A stretch of 64,000 nt of DNA from Gammaproteobacteria bacterium (lineage in GTDB: Bacteria > Pseudomonadota > Gammaproteobacteria > Burkholderiales > Rhodocyclaceae), in assembly GCA_018819515.1 (NCBI GenBank), contig JAHJPX010000006.1, forward strand, positions 248,001 to 312,000. Direction: 5' to 3'. Each line of letters opens with the position of its first letter. Within the stretch, counting starts at the first letter, position 1. Both the position numbers and the translations under genes were made by a program. The notes beneath the pieces are model-generated. The model worked only from the letters and a program-made list of their open reading frames with translations, ran no database searches and was not told where the DNA came from. Positions 46,335 through 58,298 of this stretch are shown here, in pieces.

Positions 46335-46774
46335 TTAGCTATTGGTCTGCATTCGCGCCCAACTGACGATGCTTTTGGCGTCCATGGCGCCGGCCTGGCG
46401 GGCAATTTCGTGGCCATTCCTGAAAATGGCGATGGTCGGAATGCTGCGAATGCCGAAGCGGGCGGCGAGACCCTGCTCGATTTCAGTGTTGACCTTGGCC
46501 AGCCGAAAATTCGGCTCCAGCGATTTAGCGGCCTGGGAGAAGGCCGGTGCCATCATTCGACACGGGCCGCACCAGGGCGCCCAGAAATCCACCACCAGCG
46601 GCAGGTCGGAACGTCCGGCATGGGCGTCGAACGACGCCTGGTCGAGTTCCACCGGCTTGCCGGCAAATAGCGCGCCCTTGCATTTTCCGCAAGTGCCGCC
46701 TCCGGCAAGGCGTTCGGCCGGCACGCGGTTGGCGGCATGGCAATGCGGGCAGACGACGATCAGGGGGCAGTCAT
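46335..46774 (-). CDS. trxC: Thioredoxin 2 with zinc-binding N terminus (start apparently frameshifted)
   Basis: The recognisable protein runs from 'LIVVCPHCHAANRVP' to the stop at 46335: a four-cysteine zinc motif (CPHC and CGKC) followed by a thioredoxin domain with the active site 'FWAPWCGPCRMMAP'. The only well-placed start, an ATG at 46774 five bases after GGAG, is in another frame: it reads ATG-ACT-GCC-CCC-TGA. One extra C in the run of five would give Met-Thr-Ala-Pro joined directly to LIVVCPHC. Either a base was lost (or miscalled), or translation starts at an unusual codon such as the TTG overlapping the hemH stop or the CTG near 46763. Cytoplasmic disulfide reductase. Confidence 0.85.
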
Positions 46775-46825
46775 GATGGGCTCCGAATATCAGCTTCGAC
46801 TGATATAGGGTCGCCGGCTGCGGAT

Positions 46826-47803
46826 TCAAGCGCGGATATTGTCGAGTGCGAGTTCGGTCAGCGCCTCGATCCAGTCGGCACGCTCGTTGAGGCAGGGAAT
46901 GTAGCGGTATTCGGTACCGCCGTTGGCGAGGAAGGCATTGCGGCATTCCATGGCGATTTCCTCGAGCGTTTCCAGGCAATCGGCGGGAAAGCCGGGACAG
47001 ATGACATCGACGCGGGCCACGCCGTCCCTGGCCAGTTGCTCCAGCGTCGGCTGGGTATAGGGTTGCAGCCATTCGGCGGCGCCGAAACGCGACTGGAAGG
47101 TCAGTTGCCACTGGCCGGCCTCCAGGTTCAGTTCGCGGGCCAGCAATTCGGCGCTCCGCCGGCACTGACTTTCGTAGGGATCACCCTTGGCGACGGCACG
47201 CTTGGGGATGCCGTGAAAACTCATGATGAGTTTTTCCGCCCGACCGCCCTGTTTCATCCAGTGGTCGCGCACGCTTTGCGCCAGCGCGCCGATGTAAGCG
47301 GGATGCTCGTGGTAGTCGAGGATGGTTTCCGGCCGGGGCGCCTGGCGGTTGCGCCGGCTCCAGGCGGCGATCGCATCCTGGGTGCTGGCCGTGGTACTGC
47401 CCGAGAACTGCGGGTATAGCGGCAGGACGACGATGTGTTCGACGCCCGCGTTCCGCAATTCGTCCAGCCCGACGGCGATCGACGGGTTGCCGTAGCGCAT
47501 GGCCCAGGCAACGACGATGCCTTCGATGCCGCGATGGCCAAGCAGACCCTTGACCAGCTTCGCCTGGCGCTCGGTGTGGACCTTGAGCGGCGAGCCTTCC
47601 GGTGTCCATATCTTCGCGTACTTGGCGGCCGACTTGGCCGGTCGGGTGTTGAGGATGATGCCGTGCAGGATCGGCCACCAGAGGATGCGCGGCAGATCGA
47701 CTACGCGTCGGTCGCCGAGAAATTCGGCAAGATAGCGTTTCAGCGCTGGGGCGTCCGGGGCGTCTGGCGTCCCGAGGTTGACCAACAACAGACCGGTGGT
47801 CAT
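46826..47803 (-). CDS. hemH: Ferrochelatase
   Basis: Inserts ferrous iron into protoporphyrin IX, the last step of haem synthesis, relevant to the haem-c chemoreceptor in the same window. It has 325 residues. Family blocks: 'LLVNLGTPDAPDAPALKRYL', 'GSPLKVHTERQAKLV', 'VLPLYPQFSGSTTAS', the metal-site histidine in 'LIMSFHGIPKR', and 'CPGFPADCLETLEEI' with the catalytic glutamate. Lies seven bases after hrcA. Confidence 0.97.
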   Translation of the reverse strand: MTTGLLLVNLGTPDAPDAPALKRYLAEFLGDRRVVDLPRILWWPILHGIILNTRPAKSAAKYAKIWTPEGSPLKVHTERQAKLVKGLLGHRGIEGIVVAWAMRYGNPSIAVGLDELRNAGVEHIVVLPLYPQFSGSTTASTQDAIAAWSRRNRQAPRPETILDYHEHPAYIGALAQSVRDHWMKQGGRAEKLIMSFHGIPKRAVAKGDPYESQCRRSAELLARELNLEAGQWQLTFQSRFGAAEWLQPYTQPTLEQLARDGVARVDVICPGFPADCLETLEEIAMECRNAFLANGGTEYRYIPCLNERADWIEALTELALDNIRA

Positions 47804-47810
47804 GGTGGGG

Positions 47811-48830
47811 TCAGGGTGCGCTGAGCGCGCTGGCGAGGAGTTTGGCGGTGATATCGACGATGGGGATGACGCGCTCGTAGGCCATGCGCGTCGGTCCGAT
47901 CACACCGATGGTTCCCACCACCTGGCCGTCGACCTCGTAGGGGGCGGCGACGACGCTGCATTCGTCGAGTGAGGCGATGCCGGATTCGCCGCCGATGAAG
48001 ACCTGCACGCCATCGGCGCGATTGGAGAGTTCCAGCAGTTGCGCGAGGCCGGTGCGCTGCTCGAACAGATCGAACAGTTTGCGCAGTCGCCCCATGTTGG
48101 AAGACAGATCTTCGATACCCAGCAGGTTCTTTTCGCCGCTGATCACGTACTGGGCCGCGTCATCGGTGACGGCCTCGGAGCCGGCCTCGACGGTGGCGGT
48201 CATCAGTTCGACCATGTCGGCGCGGATCTGCCGCAATTCGTCCTGGAGGCGGCTGCGGATCTGCTGGAAGTCGAGGCCGGCAAAATGCTCGTTGAGAACG
48301 ATGGCAGCCTGCGCCAGTTCGGACTGGGTATAGGCGCGCTGGGTAAACAGGATGCGGTTCTGCACGTCGCCTTCGGTGGTGACGATGATGAGCAGAATGC
48401 GCGTTTCGGAGAGGCTGAGAAACTCGATCTGCCGGATGCGCGGCGATTGCCGGCGCGGCGCGACGACGACGCCGGCGAAATGCGTCAGCCCGGACAGCAG
48501 TTGCGAGGCATGACCGAGCACGCGTTGCGGCTGGTCGGGCTGGATGGCGCCGCGGATTTCTGAGATTTGTTCGCGGCCAAGCGGTTGCACCGTCAGCAGG
48601 CTGTCGACGAACAGGCGGTAGCCCTTGGGCGTCGGCACTCGGCCGGCCGAGGTATGCGGACTGGCGATGAAGCCCATTTCCTCGAGGTCCGACATGACGT
48701 TGCGGATGGTGGCCGGCGACAGTTCGAGCCCGGAATGGCGGGACAGCGTGCGCGAACCGACGGGCTGACCTTCGACGATGTATCGTTCGATCAGGGTTTT
48801 CAGCAGCGATTGGGCGCGACGATCGAGCAT
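47811..48830 (-). CDS. hrcA: Heat-inducible transcription repressor HrcA
   Basis: Repressor that binds CIRCE operators. It has 339 residues; N-terminal winged helix with 'VGSRTLSRHSGLELSPATIRNVM' and a C-terminal GAF-like dimerisation region. 'FSASHTSAGRVPTP'-type sequence appears here as 'IASPHTSAGRVPTPKGYRLF'. No CIRCE element is visible upstream of grpE, dnaK, dnaJ or of hrcA itself, so its targets lie outside the window. It is divergent from nadK across 61 bp. Confidence 0.96.
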   Translation of the reverse strand: MLDRRAQSLLKTLIERYIVEGQPVGSRTLSRHSGLELSPATIRNVMSDLEEMGFIASPHTSAGRVPTPKGYRLFVDSLLTVQPLGREQISEIRGAIQPDQPQRVLGHASQLLSGLTHFAGVVVAPRRQSPRIRQIEFLSLSETRILLIIVTTEGDVQNRILFTQRAYTQSELAQAAIVLNEHFAGLDFQQIRSRLQDELRQIRADMVELMTATVEAGSEAVTDDAAQYVISGEKNLLGIEDLSSNMGRLRKLFDLFEQRTGLAQLLELSNRADGVQVFIGGESGIASLDECSVVAAPYEVDGQVVGTIGVIGPTRMAYERVIPIVDITAKLLASALSAP

Positions 48831-48891
48831 CGTTCAATTCTAGCGGGAAACAAGGTATGGTTTAATTCCGCAACCTCTGACCACTTAGTCC

Positions 48892-49782
48892 ATGGGCACT
48901 CCTTTCCGGAAAACGATCCGCTGCGCGGGCCTGATCGGCAAATACCACAGTCCCGATGTGGCGGCCTCGTTGCCGCTGCTGGCAGAGTTTTTGCGCGAAC
49001 GCGGCGTGCGCGTGCTGATCGAAGAGAGTCTTGCCGGCTCGGTGAGTACCGACAGCGGCGAGATGGCGAGCTACGAGAGGATGGGCGGCGAAGCCGATGT
49101 CGCCATCGTGCTCGGCGGCGACGGCACCATGCTTTACGCGGCGCGCCAGTTGGCCGGCTTCGGCGTGCCGCTGGCCGGCGTCAATCAGGGGCGGCTGGGC
49201 TTCATGACCGATATCTCCCGCCGCGACATGCTGACCGGCATGGCCGATCTCCTCGCCGGCCGCTTCGCCGTCGAGCGCCGGATCCAGCTCGAAGGCGAGA
49301 TCTGGCGCGACGGCGCGCGCCTCTGCGGTAGCCAGGCGTTCAATGAGGTCGTGGTGAACAAGGGCGATCTCGGACGAATGATCGAGATGAAGGTCGAGGT
49401 GGATGGCGAGTTCCTCTATCACCTGCGCGCCGACGGCCTGATTGTCTCCACGCCGACCGGGTCCACGGCCTACTCTCTGTCCGCCAACGGACCGATCCTG
49501 CATCCGATGGTGGCCGGCATCGCCCTGGTCCCCTTGTGTCCGCACGCGCTGTCGAACCGGCCGATCACGATCGGTGACGATTGCACGGTCGAGGTGACCC
49601 TGATCTCGACGCACGATGCCCGCGCCCATTTCGACGCCGTCGATCGCTACGATGTTCGCGCGGGCGACCGCCTGCGCATCATCCGCTCGCCCGTGGCGGT
49701 GACCTTGCTGCATCCGCCCGGTTACAGCTACTACGCCATGCTGCGTGGCAAGCTGCACTGGAGCGAATCGCCGAAGGAATAG
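48892..49782 (+). CDS. nadK: NAD kinase
   Basis: Makes NADP from NAD and ATP. It has 296 residues; the signature 'VLGGDGTMLYAAR', then 'GVNQGRLGFMTDI', 'GLIVSTPTGSTAYSLSANGP' and 'PHALSNRPI'. Divergent from hrcA and four bases before recN; the hrcA-nadK-recN order is conserved in betaproteobacteria. Confidence 0.97.
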   Translation: MGTPFRKTIRCAGLIGKYHSPDVAASLPLLAEFLRERGVRVLIEESLAGSVSTDSGEMASYERMGGEADVAIVLGGDGTMLYAARQLAGFGVPLAGVNQGRLGFMTDISRRDMLTGMADLLAGRFAVERRIQLEGEIWRDGARLCGSQAFNEVVVNKGDLGRMIEMKVEVDGEFLYHLRADGLIVSTPTGSTAYSLSANGPILHPMVAGIALVPLCPHALSNRPITIGDDCTVEVTLISTHDARAHFDAVDRYDVRAGDRLRIIRSPVAVTLLHPPGYSYYAMLRGKLHWSESPKE

Positions 49783-49786
49783 CGCG

Positions 49787-51442
49787 ATGCTGCGTCGCCT
49801 GTTCATTCGGGATTTCGTCATTGTCGACCGCCTCGAGCTCGACTTTGCCGCCGGCTTTGGTGCGCTGACCGGCGAAACCGGCGCCGGCAAGTCCATTCTC
49901 GTCGACGCCTTGTCGCTTGCACTTGGCGAACGCGCCGACGCTTCGGTGCTGCGCACGGGCGCGGAGCGTGCCGAAATCGCGGCGGAGTTCGACGTCGAGG
50001 AGAGCAGCGCGTTGGCGGACTGGCTGAATAGGAACGATTTTGACGCCGACGCGGTTTGCCTGTTGCGCCGCGTGGTCGATGCCGGCGGACGGTCGCGCGC
50101 GACCGTCAACGGTTCGCCGGCAACCCTGACCCAGTTGCGCCAGGCCGGCGAGCTTCTCGCCGATATTCATGGCCAGCACGCCTACCACGCGCTGCTGCGC
50201 GCCGATGCGCAGCGCGCGTTGCTGGATGGCCAGATCGGCGCGACGGCGCTGGCGGCCGACACCGCGGAGAAATTTCGCGCCTGGCGACATCTGCGCGAGG
50301 CGCGTGAGCGCGCCGAGCAGGACGTCTCGGCGATGGCGCGCGAAAAGGAAATGCTCGACTGGCAGGTCAGGGAACTGCAAACGCTGGCGTTTGAACCGGC
50401 GCGCTGGGCCGAAGACAACCAGGAGCAGCGCCGGCTCGCCCACGCGGCCAGCCTGCTCGAAGGCGCGACGGCGGCGCTGGCCATTCTCGACGAGAACGAA
50501 TTGGCGGTGTCGAGCCAGGTCGATGAGGCCGCTGCGCGGCTGCGGTCGCTGACCGACTACGACGAAACGCTGAATGAACCCGTGGAACTGCTGGAAGCGG
50601 CGCGCATCCAGCTTGGCGAGGCTACGCATGCGCTGTCGCGTTACCGCGAGCGGCTGGAACTGGAGCCCGAACGGCTGGCCGAACTGGAGGCGCGCATCGA
50701 GGCGGTGACCGCGGCGGCGCGCAAGCATCGCGTTGCGGCGGAAGCGCTGCCCGAAGTGCTGGCCGGCCTTGAATCGCGGCTGGAGGAGTTGGCGCTGGCG
50801 GCCGATCCGGCGGCACTGGCCGAAAAGGAACAGGCGGCCAAGGGCGCCTACGACAAGGTCGCCCAGAAGCTTTCCGCCATGCGCAAGAAGGGCGCAGCGG
50901 AACTGTCCGCGGCCGTGACCGAAGGCATGCAGCAACTGGCGATGGTCGGCGGCCGCTTCGAAATCGCGCTCGATGCGCTGCCGGAAGGCGCTATGCATGG
51001 GTTGGAGAACATCGCTTTTCTGGTCGCGGCCAACCCCGGCCAGCCGCCGAGGCCGCTGGCGAAAGTGGCTTCCGGTGGCGAACTGTCGCGCATCGGCCTG
51101 GCCATCCACGTGATCGCCAGTACCGCCGGCGTGGCACCAACGCTGATTTTCGACGAGGTGGATGTCGGCATCGGCGGTCGGGTGGCGGAGATCGTCGGCC
51201 AGATGCTGGCCAAGCTCGGGCGCCAGCGCCAGGTGCTGTGTGTCACCCACTTGCCGCAAGTGGCCGCACAGGCCGACTGGCAATGGTCGATCGCCAAGGA
51301 GAGCACGGACGGCGAAACCTTCAGTCGCGTGAATGTGCTGGATGCAGCCGCTCGGGTGGAAGAGGTCGCCCGCATGCTGGGCGGCGTCAAGATCACCGAC
51401 ACGACGCGTCGGCATGCGCGGGAGATGCTGGGAACCCCCTGA
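49787..51442 (+). CDS. recN: DNA repair protein RecN
   Basis: SMC-like ATPase for double-strand break repair. It has 551 residues from the ATG at 49787 ('MLRRLFIRDFVIVDRLELDF'). Walker A 'GETGAGKSILVDAL', two coiled-coil arms (about 155-370, very Ala/Glu/Arg rich), ABC signature 'VASGGELSRIGLAIHV' and Walker B 'PTLIFDEVDVGIGG'. The stop codon is three bases before a full-length repeat element. Confidence 0.97.
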   Translation: MLRRLFIRDFVIVDRLELDFAAGFGALTGETGAGKSILVDALSLALGERADASVLRTGAERAEIAAEFDVEESSALADWLNRNDFDADAVCLLRRVVDAGGRSRATVNGSPATLTQLRQAGELLADIHGQHAYHALLRADAQRALLDGQIGATALAADTAEKFRAWRHLREARERAEQDVSAMAREKEMLDWQVRELQTLAFEPARWAEDNQEQRRLAHAASLLEGATAALAILDENELAVSSQVDEAAARLRSLTDYDETLNEPVELLEAARIQLGEATHALSRYRERLELEPERLAELEARIEAVTAAARKHRVAAEALPEVLAGLESRLEELALAADPAALAEKEQAAKGAYDKVAQKLSAMRKKGAAELSAAVTEGMQQLAMVGGRFEIALDALPEGAMHGLENIAFLVAANPGQPPRPLAKVASGGELSRIGLAIHVIASTAGVAPTLIFDEVDVGIGGRVAEIVGQMLAKLGRQRQVLCVTHLPQVAAQADWQWSIAKESTDGETFSRVNVLDAAARVEEVARMLGGVKITDTTRRHAREMLGTP

Positions 51443-51445
51443 TCC

Positions 51446-51540
51446 GGCGTGTCGCCACGGCTGACTTTTCCCGGAGGACGCAGGACGCCACGAAGTGGCA
51501 GTCCCGAGTGAAGCGACGGATGGGGCGCTACACTTTTGCC
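51446..51540 (+). repeat. Full-length bipartite repeat element after recN (core copy 10)
   Basis: Begins three bases after the recN stop with a core identical to the one in yhbY (GGCGTGTCGCCACGG then CTGACTTTTCC). It continues GGACGCAGGAC, the hairpin GCCAC-GAA-GTGGC, AGTCCCGAG, GGATGGGGC and ends CTACACTTTTGCC. The overall arrangement matches 19131-19228 (inverted) and 27034-27136. Confidence 0.85.
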
Positions 51541-51567
51541 CCCCCGGCGGGCCGTGGCAGGTGGCTA

Positions 51568-51576
51568 TGCTATAGT
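51568..51576 (+). promoter_or_regulatory. Candidate extended -10 promoter for bamE
   Basis: TGCTATAGT (TG-N-TATAGT) 33 bp ahead of the bamE start codon; no good -35 is visible, as is usual for extended -10 promoters. Confidence 0.4.
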
Positions 51577-51609
51577 TTTCGCAGCCGATAATCCCGCTGC
51601 CTGGATACC

Positions 51610-52023
51610 ATGAACCGCCTGATTTCCCTCTGTTTTCCCATGCTGCTCGCCGCTTGCTCGACCGCCCCGGATAGCCGTCCCTGGTTGACCTACCGGATCG
51701 ACATCCGGCAGGGCAACATGGTGACACAGAAGATGGTCGCGCAGTTGAAACCCGGACTGACCCGGGACCAAGTGCGCTTTCTGCTGGGTACGCCGCTGGT
51801 GGCCGACGTGTTTCACGCCGATCGATGGGACTACGTTTATCGCTTCCAGCCCGGTCGCCTGGGCGCGGAAACCGAACAGCGCCATCTGGTCATCTTTTTC
51901 GAGAACGACAAGCTGGCCCGGGTCGGCGGCGACGTGCTCGCCAGCAATGCAAGTTCGGACACGTCGAGCCAGTCCGTGCCGCGGGTGATCGACATCGCGC
52001 CCGCCGGCCAGTCCGCCAACTAG
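51610..52023 (+). CDS. bamE: Outer-membrane assembly lipoprotein BamE
   Basis: Small lipoprotein of the BAM complex that inserts beta-barrel proteins. It has 137 residues; signal peptide with lipobox 'LLAAC' (Cys17), then the SmpA/OmlA fold with 'IDIRQGNMVTQKMVAQLKPG', 'RDQVRFLLGTPLVADVFHAD' and 'WDYVYRF'. Position between recN and dapB is normal for the group, although fur, often divergent here, is absent. The gene starts 167 bp after recN, beyond the repeat element. Confidence 0.95.
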   Translation: MNRLISLCFPMLLAACSTAPDSRPWLTYRIDIRQGNMVTQKMVAQLKPGLTRDQVRFLLGTPLVADVFHADRWDYVYRFQPGRLGAETEQRHLVIFFENDKLARVGGDVLASNASSDTSSQSVPRVIDIAPAGQSAN

Positions 52024-52035
52024 ACCCTAAACGCC

Positions 52036-52842
52036 ATGGACACGATACGTTTTGCCGTCGCCGGCGCCAGCGGCCGCATGGGCCGCACCCTGATCGAAAC
52101 CATCCTCAATTCGCCCGATGCCAAGCTGGCCGGCGCGCTCGACGTGTCCGGCTGTCCCTTGCTCGGCAGGGATGCCGGCGAAATGTTCGGGACGCCCTGT
52201 GGCGTCGCCATCAGCGACGACATTGAGAAGACCCTGTCGGCGGTCGATTGCCTGATCGACTTCACCCGGCCCGAAGGCACCATGCGGCACATCGAGGTCT
52301 GCCGCAAACGCGGCGTGCAGATGATCATCGGCACCACCGGATTGAACACGGAACAGAAGCTGACGATCCAGGATGCCTCGCGCGACATCCCGATCGTTTT
52401 TGCCCCGAACATGGCGATCGGCGTCAACCTGGTCTTTAAACTGCTCGACACCGCTGCCCGCATTCTGAACGAAGGCTACGACGTCGAAATTGTCGAAGCC
52501 CACCACCGCCACAAGATCGATGCCCCGTCGGGTACGGCGCTGCGCATGGGCGAAATCGTCGCGTCCGCACTTGGCCGCGATCTGGCCGAATGCGCGGTTT
52601 ACGGCCGGGAGGGGGTTACCGGCGAGCGGCCGGCGACGCAGATCGGCTTCTCCACGATGCGTGGCGGGGATATCGTCGGGGAACATACGGTGTTCTTCAT
52701 TGGCACGGGCGAGAGGGTCGAGATTACGCATAAAGCTGCCAGTCGTATGCACTTCGTACATGGCGCGCTGCGTGCGGCCCGCTTCCTGCGCGGCAAGTCG
52801 CGCGGACTTTATGACATGCAGGACGTTCTCGGCTTGCGCTGA
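52036..52842 (+). CDS. dapB: 4-hydroxy-tetrahydrodipicolinate reductase
   Basis: Reduces the cyclic intermediate of the lysine/diaminopimelate pathway. It has 268 residues; the nucleotide-binding 'VAGASGRMGRTLIE', 'DFTRPEGTMRHIEVC', 'IIGTTGL', 'APNMAIGVNLVFKLL' and the catalytic 'IVEAHHRHKIDAPSGTALRM' are all intact. Starts 12 bases after bamE. Confidence 0.97.
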   Translation: MDTIRFAVAGASGRMGRTLIETILNSPDAKLAGALDVSGCPLLGRDAGEMFGTPCGVAISDDIEKTLSAVDCLIDFTRPEGTMRHIEVCRKRGVQMIIGTTGLNTEQKLTIQDASRDIPIVFAPNMAIGVNLVFKLLDTAARILNEGYDVEIVEAHHRHKIDAPSGTALRMGEIVASALGRDLAECAVYGREGVTGERPATQIGFSTMRGGDIVGEHTVFFIGTGERVEITHKAASRMHFVHGALRAARFLRGKSRGLYDMQDVLGLR

Positions 52843-52854
52843 CGGCTTCTCGCG

Positions 52855-52883
52855 TTGCTTGCTGCGACGCGGCACGCTATAAT
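52855..52883 (+). promoter_or_regulatory. Sigma-70 promoter for carAB
   Basis: TTGCTT (52855-52860) and a perfect TATAAT (52878-52883) are 17 bp apart, just after the dapB stop codon. Transcription would start near 52890, some 75 bp ahead of carA, leaving room for a short leader. Confidence 0.75.
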
Positions 52884-52963
52884 CGAAAAGTTTGTCAGGG
52901 CGGGTATTTGCAGCACCGCATCCGTCCTGTTTTCCGATGCCTTGCCGACCCCAGGAGCCGATC

Positions 52964-54095
52964 TTGCCCAAGTTTCCGCCTGCCATCCTTGCACTCGCAG
53001 ACGGAACCATTTTCAAAGGTCAGGGAATCGGAGCCGTTGGCGAAAGCGTCGGCGAGGTGGTGTTCAACACCGCCATGACGGGCTACCAGGAAATCCTCAC
53101 CGATCCCTCCTACTCCCGCCAGATCGTCACCCTGACTTATCCGCATATCGGCAACGTCGGCATCAATCGCGAGGATTGCGAGGCCGCACGTGTCCATGCC
53201 GCCGGCCTCGTCATTCGCGACCTGCCCCTGGTGGCATCGAACTTCCGTTCCGAACAAAACCTCGACGACTACCTGAGGGCCGAGAACGTCGTCGCCATCG
53301 CCGGCATCGACACCCGCAAGCTGACGCGCATCCTGCGTGAGAGGGGTGCTCAGGCCGGCTGCCTGGTGACCGGTGACAATCCGGACGGCGATGCTGCCGT
53401 TGCCAAGGCGCGCGCTTTCCCCGGCCTGGCCGGCATGGACCTGGCCAAGGTGGTGACGGTCGACAAACCCTATGCCTGGACCGAGGGCGAGTGGAAACTC
53501 GGCACGGGTTACGTCGCGCAGGAAAATCCGAAATTCCACGTCGTCGCCTACGATTTCGGCGTCAAGCGCAACATCCTGCGCATGCTGGCGCAGCGCGGCT
53601 GCAAGCTGACGGTAGTGCCGGCGCAGACGCCGGCCAAGGATGTGCTGGCGCTGAAGCCGGACGGCGTGTTCCTTTCCAACGGCCCGGGCGATCCCGAGCC
53701 CTGCGACTATGCGATCTCCGCGATCCGCGAACTGCTCGACCGCAAACTGCCGACCTTCGGCATCTGCCTTGGCCACCAGTTGATGGGCCTGGCGGCGGGC
53801 GGCAAGACCCTGAAGATGAAGTTCGGCCACCATGGTGCCAACCATCCGGTCAAGGATCTTGAATCCGGCCATGTGATGATAACCAGCCAGAACCATGGCT
53901 TTGCGGTCGATCCCAAGACGCTGCCCGGCAATGTTCGGGTGACGCATGTCTCGTTGTTCGACGGCAGCCTGCAAGGTCTGGCCTGGAACGACCGTCCGGC
54001 GCTCTGCTTTCAGGGCCACCCCGAGGCCAGCCCGGGTCCGCACGACGTGTCCTACCTGTTCGATCGCTTCATCAAGCTGATGGAGCAAAACCAGA

Positions 54096-54103
<8 letters not shown>
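52964..54103 (+). CDS. carA: Carbamoyl-phosphate synthase small chain
   Basis: Glutaminase subunit supplying ammonia to CarB for arginine and pyrimidine synthesis. I favour the TTG at 52964 (379 aa), preceded by CAGGAG, because the family starts 'PAILALADGTIFKGQGIG'; the longer open frame overlaps the promoter. 'FNTAMTGYQEILTDPSY' in the N-terminal half, and the class-I amidotransferase triad: Cys in 'FGICLGHQLMGLA', His and Glu in 'CFQGHPEASPGP'. It overlaps carB by eight bases. Confidence 0.95.
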
Positions 54104-57310
<3,207 letters not shown>

Positions 57311-57314
<4 letters not shown>

Positions 57315-57787
57315 GTAAATTTCCCATCACCTTGCGCGGCGCCGAGTTGCTGCGCGAGGAATTGAAACGATTGAAGACCGTCGATCGGCCGTCCGTCGTC
57401 GCGGCCATTGCCGAGGCGCGGTCGCATGGCGATCTTTCAGAGAATGCCGAGTACGATGCCGCCAAGGAGCGTCAGGGCTTCATCGAGGGGCGCATCGCGG
57501 AGGTCGAAGGGAAGCTGGGTCACGCCCAGATCATCGATCCCGCGGCGCTGGACGCCGATGGCCGCGTGGTATTTGGCGCGACGGTAGACCTGGAGGACAT
57601 GGACAATGCCCAGCAGGTGACCTACCAGATCGTCGGCGACGACGAGGCGGACCTCAAACAGAACAAGATTTCTCTGAATTCGCCCGTGGCGCGTGCGCTG
57701 ATCGGCAAGTTCGCCGGCGACGTGGCCGAGGTGCAAACGCCCGGTGGACGGCGCGAGTACGAGATTCTCGACGTCAGGTATGAATAG
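57311..57787 (+). CDS. greA: Transcription elongation factor GreA
   Basis: Rescues backtracked RNA polymerase by stimulating transcript cleavage. It has 158 residues: N-terminal antiparallel coiled coil with the tip acidic residues in 'HGDLSENAEYDAAKERQG', C-terminal FKBP-like domain ending 'EYEILDVRYE'. Starts with an ATGA overlap after carB, the conserved carB-greA order. Downstream (57788-57849) is a C-rich stretch with the hairpin CCCGCC/GGCGGG but no T-tract. Confidence 0.97.
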
Positions 57788-57849
57788 GGTCCCACCCCCC
57801 GACCCCCGCCCTCCGGCGGGGAAGTCCGCGGGCTCGCTGCGCTCGATTG

Positions 57850-58281
57850 TTACGGGGTGCGTCGTTTAGGCGTGCTAGCTGATGCCGGTTTCGCCGGCGC
57901 GCTGACTCGCCTTGGGGCGGCCCGGCGGCGAGACTCCTGGGCAGCAGCAGCCTGTTTCTTCGTCAACGGTTTGCCGCGGCGTGTCGCCACGGCTGACTTT
58001 TCCGCAACGGCCGGCTTTTCGCGCCAGAGGATCAGCGTGTTGCCGATGTGCTGGACCGGCGCACAATCGAGCTTTTCGCAGATTTCCCCAAGCAGCGCTT
58101 CGCGGTCCTCGCGCTCGATGCCCTGGAGTTTGACCTTGATGAGTTCGTGGGCCTTCAGCGAACGGTCGATTTCCTTGGCCACTGTGTCTGCCAAGCCTTT
58201 GCCGGCAACGGTGACGATGGGGTGGAGGTGGTGGGCCGCTGCACGCAAGGCACGGCGCCGTTCTGGCGTAAATTCGATCAT
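57850..58281 (-). CDS. yhbY: YhbY-family RNA-binding protein with basic C-terminal extension
   Basis: CRS1-YhbY domain protein associated with 50S ribosome maturation. It has 143 residues, against about 97 in E. coli. The conserved domain is residues 1-88 ('LRAAAHHLHPIVTVAGKGL', 'LKAHELIKVKLQGIEREDR', 'IGNTLILWRE'). The extension is rich in Lys, Arg, Ala and Pro; it begins with 'KPAVAEKSAVATRRGKPL', and residues 94-101 (EKSAVATR) are encoded by a perfect copy of the dispersed repeat. Divergent from rlmE across 17 bp, the usual arrangement. Confidence 0.93.
   Translation of the reverse strand: MIEFTPERRRALRAAAHHLHPIVTVAGKGLADTVAKEIDRSLKAHELIKVKLQGIEREDREALLGEICEKLDCAPVQHIGNTLILWREKPAVAEKSAVATRRGKPLTKKQAAAAQESRRRAAPRRVSAPAKPASASTPKRRTP
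57978..58003 (+). repeat. Dispersed 26-bp core repeat, copy 12 (in yhbY)
   Basis: The + strand reads GGCGTGTCGCCACGG then CTGACTTTTCC, identical to the core of the element after recN. It sits at the boundary between the conserved YhbY domain and its extension. Confidence 0.85.
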
Positions 58282-58298
58282 GGCATGATTCTACTCCG

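Noticed and set aside
47145..47175. Repeat-like GGCGCTCCGCC...CTGACTTTCG in hemH
   Set aside because: Needs a gap to align and matches about 17 of 26 bases; the encoded residues are close to the family norm.
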